Assembly: GCF_000208405.1 (NCBI RefSeq)
Contig: NC_015437.1
Span: forward strand, 1,481,501-1,545,500
Length of the DNA: 64,000 nucleotides
Origin: Selenomonas sputigena ATCC 35185
Lineage (GTDB): Bacteria; Bacillota; Negativicutes; Selenomonadales; Selenomonadaceae
Direction: 5' to 3'
Shown here: positions 58,420 through 64,000 of the stretch, one piece after another
How positions within the stretch are numbered: the first letter of the stretch is position 1
How the letters are laid out: every line of letters starts with the position of its first letter
Notes under the pieces: generated by a model
Seen by the model: only the letters and a program-made list of their open reading frames with translations
What the model was told of the DNA's origin: nothing
Database searches by the model: none
Program-made: the position numbers and the translations under genes

Positions 58420-59196
58420 CTAGCCCTTCTTCATGATGCGCTCGATGGATAGCGTCCGATTCGTCGCATCGTCCACCTCGACGATCACGGCACTGTAGAC
58501 GACAGGACCTTCCGCCACCTCAAAGCGCACGGGGCGGCACGTCGTAAACTTCTCCAGCACGCGGTCGACGCGCACGCCGAGCACCGAGTCCCACGGCCCC
58601 GTCATGCCGAGATCCGTGATATAGGCGGTACCACCCGGCAGAAGGCGCTCATCCGCCGTCTGCACATGCGTATGCGTGCCGACGACGGCATTGACGCGTC
58701 CGTCGAGATACCAGCCCATCGCAGCCTTCTCCGAAGTCGCCTCCGCATGGAAATCGAGAAAGATGACGTCCGCCTCGTCACGAATCTCGCGCAGGATTCC
58801 CTCGATCTTTTGAAACGGACAATCCATGTCGGGCATGAAGACGCGGCCGGACATATTGATGACGGCGATGTTCTTCGCGCGATGGGGATAGATGCAATAG
58901 CCTTTCCCCGGCGCTCCGTCTGGGTAATTGGCGGGGCGGATGAGAAAAGGCTCGTCGTCGATGAACTCCAAAACGTCCTTCTTGTCCCAGACATGATTGC
59001 CCGACGTCACGACGTCGGCGCCCCCATGGTAGAGCGCATCGAGCGACTTGCGCGTAAACCCCTTGCCCCCCGCAGAATTTTCCCCGTTGACGATGACGAT
59101 GTCCACCGCCTTTTCCTTGCGGATTCCCGGTGTGAAGCGACTGAACGCCTCCCTGCCCGCTCTGCCGCAAACATCTCCAACCAGCATGACTCTCAA
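58420..59196 (-). CDS. ymdB: YmdB metallophosphoesterase (2',3'-cAMP phosphodiesterase type)
   Basis: 258-residue enzyme with VGDVCGRAGREA, NGENSAGGKG, SGNHVWDKKD, DFHAEATSEK and GTHTHVQTAD metal ligands. In Bacillus it affects biofilm and motility and interacts with the RNase Y neighbourhood; it is one gene away from rny here. Confidence 0.92.
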   Translation of the reverse strand: MRVMLVGDVCGRAGREAFSRFTPGIRKEKAVDIVIVNGENSAGGKGFTRKSLDALYHGGADVVTSGNHVWDKKDVLEFIDDEPFLIRPANYPDGAPGKGYCIYPHRAKNIAVINMSGRVFMPDMDCPFQKIEGILREIRDEADVIFLDFHAEATSEKAAMGWYLDGRVNAVVGTHTHVQTADERLLPGGTAYITDLGMTGPWDSVLGVRVDRVLEKFTTCRPVRFEVAEGPVVYSAVIVEVDDATNRTLSIERIMKKG

Positions 59197-59335
59197 AACA
59201 TAACCACCTCTCGTGCGCCCGAGGTCTTCCCCACGGGCACGAATCTTGTGGACACGTTCTCGTACTCACGCGCCTTCAACAAACGACAAGCGGCACTCCT
59301 GCCGCTTGCGTCATATTTTCTTTTTGCCGGACGGC

Positions 59336-59857
59336 TTACTTATTGAACACCATAACGCGGCCTTCCTCGCGGATGCCGATCATGCGGTCAGACATGCGAC
59401 TGCCCTTGAGGCTGCCGATGATATGGTCGATCGCCTCCTCGCGCAGGAAGTTGTCCTCCTCGTAGCCGTCGCGCGTCTCATCGGAAACGAGTGCGTCGCC
59501 GAAGCGTTCGTACATGAGGTCTGCCAGAAGGGCGATCTCGCCACGGGAAAGCGTGCGGACATCGCGCAGGACACGAAAGAACGCCGTATTCCCCTGCCCT
59601 TCGAGGGAAAAATCAATCTCCCCCGGAATCAACCCTTCAAGGTCGTGGTATGTGAGAATACTTTCCTCAAGAAACGCCGCCGTCTCCTCGAATTCCTGCC
59701 GCGGAGGAACCTTCGTCAGGGTGAAGGAGAAGTACAGAGCCTCCTTTTCCGGTTCATAGCTCACCATGCCGATCTCCGGATAACAGACGAGAATGGACAC
59801 CAACAGATTGATCCCATCCTTGTTCGGCTTCTTCGCACTTGTCATGAATCTGCCCAA
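59336..59857 (-). CDS. hypothetical protein of the rny cluster
   Basis: 173-residue protein (MGRFMTSAKKPNKDGINLLV; EIGMVSYEPEKEALYFSFTL; an acidic C-terminus). TTG 59857 lies 8 bases after GAGG; ATG 59845 is the alternative. Appears to be a Negativicutes-conserved gene next to rny; function not known. Confidence 0.6.
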   Translation of the reverse strand: MGRFMTSAKKPNKDGINLLVSILVCYPEIGMVSYEPEKEALYFSFTLTKVPPRQEFEETAAFLEESILTYHDLEGLIPGEIDFSLEGQGNTAFFRVLRDVRTLSRGEIALLADLMYERFGDALVSDETRDGYEEDNFLREEAIDHIIGSLKGSRMSDRMIGIREEGRVMVFNK

Positions 59858-59971
59858 AGCAAACACCTCGTTTCCCTAATCACAGCCAGAATACTCGCGG
59901 TACGCCTTGCGCCGCGCTTTCTAAAAACCAAGGGTGCTGAGAAGCATCCTCCCAACACCCCTATTATACAA

Positions 59972-61516
59972 CTATTTGGCGTAATCAACAACGCGCGTTT
60001 CGCGAATGATCGTCGCCTTGATCTGACCCGGATATTCAAGCTCCGACTCGATCTTCTTCACGATGTCGTGCGCGAGCGCTACCGATGCCGTATCGTCGAC
60101 CTTCTCGGGCTTGACCATCACGCGCACTTCACGCCCCGCCTGGATGGCGAAGCAACTGTCGACGCCATCGAACGACTCGGCGATCTCTTCGAGACGTGTC
60201 AGACGCTTCAGATACGCTTCCAGACTCTCGCGGCGCGCGCCCGGCCTTGCCGCCGACACGGCGTCCGCCGCCGCGACAAGCACGGCTTCGACCGTCGTCG
60301 GCTCCACATCGCCGTGATGCGCATGGATGGCGTTGATCACGTCCTTGTGCTCGCGGTACTTCTTCGCAAGATCGGCGCCGATCGTCACATGCGATCCCTC
60401 GACCTCGTGATCAACCGCCTTTCCCACATCGTGCAGCAAACCGCTGCGCTTTGCGAGCATCACGTCAGCGCCGATCTCCGATGCCATGACGCCAGCGAGA
60501 TGAGCGACCTCGATCGAGTGGTTGAGCACGTTCTGTCCGTAGCTCGTGCGATAGCGCAGACGTCCGAGGAGCTTCACAAGCTCGGGATGAAGCCCGTGTA
60601 CGCCCGTTTCAAACGTCGCCTGCTCGCCCGCTTCCTTGATGCGTTGGTCAACCTCACGCTTTGCCTTCTCGACCATCTCCTCGATGCGCGCCGGATGGAT
60701 GCGCCCATCTGTCACGAGCTTCTCCAGTGCGATGCGAGCCACTTCGCGACGCACCGGGTCGAAACCCGAAAGGATGACAGCCTCGGGCGTATCGTCGATG
60801 ATAAAGTCGATTCCTGTCAGCGTCTCAAGCGTGCGGATGTTGCGCCCCTCGCGTCCGATGATGCGACCTTTCATCTCATCGTTCGGCAACGAGACCACGG
60901 AAACCGTCGTCTCCGCCACCTGATCGGCAGCACAGCGCTGGATGGCAAGTGAAACGATGTCGCGCGCACGCTTGTCCGCCTCATCCTTCGCCTGCTGCTC
61001 GTAATCCTTGATCATCAGAGCCTTCTCGTGCTTGAGCTCTTCTTCCGCCTCCGTCAGGAGCATCGTGCGCGCTTCCTCCGCCGTCAGGCTCGAAATGCGC
61101 TCCAGCTCTTCCTTCTGCTTGTCGCGAAGCTCATTGATGGACGCGCGCGTGCGGTCGATCTTCGCTTCCTTGCTCAAGAGGACTTCTTCCTTCTTCTCCA
61201 AGGAATCGAGCTTGCGGTCGAGATTCTCTTCCTTCTGCACAATGCGGCGTTCCTGCCGCTGCAGCTCACTGCGCCGATCCTTTGTATCGCGATCAAGCTC
61301 CTGGCGGAGCCGATGAATATCCTCCTTCGCCTCAAGCAAAGCCTCTTTCTTCTTGGACTCGCCCTTGGCCTCCGCCTCGGCAACGATCCGCCTCGCCTCA
61401 TCTTCGGCAGAGCCGATCTGCGCCTCCGCAGCTCTCTTGCGCAGCAGATAACCGCCGCCCACGCCGGCGACCAACGAGAGGATGACCGCCAAAACTATCT
61501 CAATGATAACTAACAC
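59972..61516 (-). CDS. rny: ribonuclease Y
   Basis: 514-residue RNase Y. N-terminal membrane helix (residues 3-25), long coiled coil (30-200), KH domain with [20 protein letters not shown] (about 210-230), HD domain with [13 protein letters not shown] and HAHHGD. Main endonuclease of mRNA decay in these bacteria. Confidence 0.95.
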   Translation of the reverse strand: MLVIIEIVLAVILSLVAGVGGGYLLRKRAAEAQIGSAEDEARRIVAEAEAKGESKKKEALLEAKEDIHRLRQELDRDTKDRRSELQRQERRIVQKEENLDRKLDSLEKKEEVLLSKEAKIDRTRASINELRDKQKEELERISSLTAEEARTMLLTEAEEELKHEKALMIKDYEQQAKDEADKRARDIVSLAIQRCAADQVAETTVSVVSLPNDEMKGRIIGREGRNIRTLETLTGIDFIIDDTPEAVILSGFDPVRREVARIALEKLVTDGRIHPARIEEMVEKAKREVDQRIKEAGEQATFETGVHGLHPELVKLLGRLRYRTSYGQNVLNHSIEVAHLAGVMASEIGADVMLAKRSGLLHDVGKAVDHEVEGSHVTIGADLAKKYREHKDVINAIHAHHGDVEPTTVEAVLVAAADAVSAARPGARRESLEAYLKRLTRLEEIAESFDGVDSCFAIQAGREVRVMVKPEKVDDTASVALAHDIVKKIESELEYPGQIKATIIRETRVVDYAK

Positions 61517-61730
61517 CTCCTAGGTCGTTCAGGATTCGCCAAGACTCTTCTTTGACTCTTCCTTCTATGATATGTTTTTCGTATGTGGCTAAAAACTATA
61601 CTTTCCTATTGTATGCTGTTTCCCATGTCCTGTCAAGAATATCCTCCAAAGTCCTAGGTTCAACGCTGTCATCAGAGAAAAATCCCACAAATCCGGCAGG
61701 AAAATCCCTCTTTTTGACGCGATACACTCC

Positions 61731-62567
61731 CTAAGAATCCATATCCAGACCTTCATTCTGACTGCCCATGCGGTAGCCGCGAAGATCGAGCGTCACATAG
61801 GTGAAGCCTGCCGACCGTACAGCATCTTCCACCTCTTCCCGATGCCGCCAGAAAACATCGAACTCGGCCGGCTCGATCTCGATGCGTGCGAGTCTGTCGT
61901 GGCAGCGCACGCGAAGTTGACCATGAATGTAACGGCGCAGGGCATTTTCTGCGACTTCCACCGCACGAAGGCGCTCTCTCGTCAACTCGACACCATACTC
62001 GACGCGCGAGGCGAGACAAGCGGCACTGGGCTTCGACCACACGGGGACGCCCCACGCTTTCGCCGCTTCGCGTATGTCGCACTTCGTCCACCGCGCTTCC
62101 TTCAATGGCGAGGCGACGAAAGGGGCAAGCTCTTCTATCGCGGCGAGTCCCGGGCGATAGTCTCCCGCATCATCAGCATTCGTGCCATCGAGAACGCGTC
62201 GGAAGCCATGTTCCTTTGCCCATGCGATCAGCATTTCAAAGCGGCGCTTCTTGCAGTAGTAGCAGCGGCGCTCGTCGTTCCTTGCGACGTCGGGCGAGGC
62301 GAGGTCGTCCGCCGGCAGAATCGTCAGGGGAACGCCCGCAAGAGATGCGCATCGCTTCGCGTCCTCTAGCTCCCCCTCAGCCAAAAGCTCGGACGCAGCG
62401 GTGACGGCGGCGACATGCGCCGCGCCGAGCGTGCGCACCGCCGCCATGAGCAGAACGGCGCTGTCGACGCCGCCCGACAGGGCGACGGCGGCAGAGCCGT
62501 AGGACTGCAGCAGGTAGGAGAGTGTTTCCTCCTTTTCCCTTTCCTTTTCCTTTTCCTTTTCCATCAT
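61731..62567 (-). CDS. larE: ATP-dependent sacrificial sulfur transferase LarE
   Basis: 278-residue LarE. PP-loop SGGVDSAVLL (about residues 31-40), RRCYYCKKRRFE, and KPSAACLASRVEYG containing the sulfur-donating Cys region. Adds sulfur to the pincer nickel cofactor made by LarB. N-terminus is a KEKEKEREKE stretch from a hexanucleotide repeat. Overlaps larC by 4 bases. Confidence 0.92.
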   Translation of the reverse strand: MMEKEKEKEREKEETLSYLLQSYGSAAVALSGGVDSAVLLMAAVRTLGAAHVAAVTAASELLAEGELEDAKRCASLAGVPLTILPADDLASPDVARNDERRCYYCKKRRFEMLIAWAKEHGFRRVLDGTNADDAGDYRPGLAAIEELAPFVASPLKEARWTKCDIREAAKAWGVPVWSKPSAACLASRVEYGVELTRERLRAVEVAENALRRYIHGQLRVRCHDRLARIEIEPAEFDVFWRHREEVEDAVRSAGFTYVTLDLRGYRMGSQNEGLDMDS

Positions 62568-63838
62568 TCGCCAAGCCGCTCGCGCAGATCGTCGAGCGCT
62601 TCTTGGCGCACGCGCTTCAGAGGAATGCCCTCACGCGCAGCAATCTCACGGCAGTCGTCATACTCGGGCGAGAGTGAGACAATCTTGCCGCCGTAGGCGC
62701 TGACCTTGCAGCGCACCTTGCCGTGCGGCGTATCGACGAGCGCTGTATGGCGCACAGCCTCGACGCGCTCATCGACGTGCAGCACGCGCATGCCGATGCT
62801 CGTCGTCTCCGAAAAGAGCAGAGAAAGGCACTGCGCCTTCTTGTCTTCCGCCACGAGGACAGACAGCATGTGCGCCGGGCGATTCTTCTTCATGTAGATG
62901 GGCGTCGTCCAGACGTCGAGCGCACCGAGGGCGAAGAGGCGCTCGCTCACATAGCCGAAGAGCTGCGCGTCCATGTCGTCGATATTCGTCTCAATGAGCG
63001 AGAGATCGCGCTTGCCGCCGCCCTTGCACTCGCCGATATAGAGCCGCACGACGTTCGGCAGTTCGAGATCCCATGTGCCCGCACCGTAGGCAATGCACTC
63101 TGTCAGAAGATCTGTGGGCACATGATCGGAGAACTCAGCGAGTGCGGCGAGAACGGCGGCACCCGTCGGCGTCGTCAATTCCTTCGCCGCGCCTTCATGG
63201 TAGGTGGGGAAAAGGCGCAGTAGTTCCGCCGTCGCGGGCGCGGGCACCATCATAAGCCCGTGCTGCGTATGCACGGTGCCGCTTCCCGTATTCACACGGG
63301 AAACAAAGATCTTCTCGATTTCAAGATAGTCGAGGCAGATCGCTGTTCCCACGATGTCGACGATGGAATCGACAGCGCCGACCTCATGGAAATGCACGTC
63401 CTCCGGCATCATGCCGTGCACCTTGCCCTCCGCCTGCGCGAGAACGCCGAAAATCTTGAGACTCGTCTCCTTGACTTCAGCAGAAAGCGACGAGCGTTCA
63501 AGAATCGCACGCACATCGCGCATCGTGCGGTGATGGTGTTCATGGCTGTGCTCATGCAAAGGCACAGCTCCTTCATTTGCATGGCCATGGTCATGCTCGC
63601 AGCTATGCTCATGCGCGTGTTCGTGTTCATGACCTTCGCCCAAAAGCTCGACGTCGACATACGTCGCGGCGATGCCGTTCTTCTTCACGGAACTGACCTT
63701 CAAACGAAACTCTTCCGCCATCGGCAGGCGGCGCAGCTCGGCTTCCAGCGTTTCCAGCGGCATTCCCGCCGCAAGGAACGCACCGAGCAGCATGTTGCCG
63801 CTCAGTCCTGAAAAACAATCCAAATATATCGCTCTCAT
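62564..63838 (-). CDS. larC: nickel-pincer cofactor metal-insertase LarC
   Basis: 424-residue LarC as one unbroken ORF (in Lactobacillus plantarum it is split and needs frameshifting). His-rich nickel-binding part (residues about 70-110: alternating His-Glu), GSGTVHTQHGLMMVPAPATA, GAGTWDLELPNV and DDMDAQLFGYVSERLFALGA. Inserts nickel into the cofactor with CTP. Confidence 0.93.
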   Translation of the reverse strand: MRAIYLDCFSGLSGNMLLGAFLAAGMPLETLEAELRRLPMAEEFRLKVSSVKKNGIAATYVDVELLGEGHEHEHAHEHSCEHDHGHANEGAVPLHEHSHEHHHRTMRDVRAILERSSLSAEVKETSLKIFGVLAQAEGKVHGMMPEDVHFHEVGAVDSIVDIVGTAICLDYLEIEKIFVSRVNTGSGTVHTQHGLMMVPAPATAELLRLFPTYHEGAAKELTTPTGAAVLAALAEFSDHVPTDLLTECIAYGAGTWDLELPNVVRLYIGECKGGGKRDLSLIETNIDDMDAQLFGYVSERLFALGALDVWTTPIYMKKNRPAHMLSVLVAEDKKAQCLSLLFSETTSIGMRVLHVDERVEAVRHTALVDTPHGKVRCKVSAYGGKIVSLSPEYDDCREIAAREGIPLKRVRQEALDDLRERLGE

Positions 63839-63841
63839 ATT

Positions 63842-64000
63842 TCACCTCGTCTGATTGATGCGGCTCGCCATCGCACCCGCACCGAAGCCATTGTCGATGT
63901 TCACGACGGCGACGCCCGTCGCACACGAATTGAGCATGGAAAGAAGCGCCGTCAGCCCATGGAACGATGCGCCGTAGCCCACGCTCGTCGGCACGGCGAT
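63842..64000 (-). CDS. larB: LarB, C-terminal part (cut by window edge)
   Basis: 52 residues visible: [39 protein letters not shown], as in LarB carboxylase/hydrolases that make the pincer precursor from nicotinate adenine dinucleotide. The start lies right of the window. Confidence 0.88.
   Translation of the reverse strand: MAVPTSVGYGASFHGLTALLSMLNSCATGVAVVNIDNGFGAGAMASRINQTR

Noticed and set aside
61517-61730. Gene or RNA between rny and larE
   Set aside because: No ORF, clear hairpin or known leader; nothing supported.
62530-62565. Phase variation of larE by the hexanucleotide repeat
   Set aside because: Unit length is six, so changes would not shift the frame.

Overview
The window looks like a chromosome piece from a Negativicutes bacterium, most likely Selenomonas or a close relative. 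This is inferred: the genes combine Firmicutes-type functions (SpoVS, a SpoVB-like flippase, RNase Y, a T-box leader, an Asp23/Gls24 protein) with outer-membrane functions (TonB, ExbB, ExbD, a TonB-dependent receptor). Bases 1 to about 38,400 are most of a contractile-tailed (myovirus-type) prophage integrated at the 3' end of tRNA-Leu(CAA). Its far end, with the rest of the tail fibre and any lysis genes, lies left of the window. The rest is ordinary chromosome. PROPHAGE LAYOUT, reading leftward from the tRNA: integrase (37205-38311); an AT-rich accessory block on the + strand (33-37 kb) with a CI-type repressor, two PemK/MazF-like proteins with long N-terminal extensions, an ImmA-type metalloprotease and an unknown protein; the repressor/early switch (32.6-33.0 kb) with repeated operators; a minus-strand early operon (24.3-32.2 kb) with HTH proteins, a LysM lipoprotein, YqaJ exonuclease and RecT, replisome organiser, DnaC-type loader, SSB, RusA and a sigma-like late regulator; a candidate origin (consensus DnaA box beside five exact 11-bp iterons, 24277-24353); a second self-contained regulatory module (21.4-24.1 kb: XRE repressor, small DNA-binding protein, BRO-type antirepressor, spare MuF protein); then packaging, head, neck, sheath/tube, tape measure, baseplate and tail fibre. 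The late genes contain a -1 frameshift site in the tail chaperone gene, a nested scaffold start inside the capsid protease gene, cell-wall hydrolase domains inside the tape measure, and an effector-like C-terminal domain on the portal followed by a small cysteine-rich gene with its own terminator. Four prophage loci have the form sigma70-type promoter, 55-90 nt without an ORF, intrinsic-terminator hairpin; these are candidate small RNAs or attenuators. CHROMOSOME: lipid kinase and flippase; DUF4931 protein; D-aminoacyl-tRNA deacylase; alpha/beta hydrolase with leuA behind a T-box leader; orphan YgiT-type protein; trpS; 106-bp repeats; E1-like MoeB/ThiF enzyme with a possible DnaA-domain-I-like protein; a cobalamin-riboswitch operon (binding lipoprotein, ExbB, ExbD, TonB, TonB-dependent receptor) that reads as outer-membrane B12 uptake; a probable type I toxin-antitoxin locus at 55.2-55.55 kb; deoxyinosine glycosylase; P-loop/Asp23 fusion; PHP phosphoesterase; SpoVS, YmdB and RNase Y; and larB (partial), larC and larE for the nickel-pincer cofactor of lactate racemase-type enzymes.
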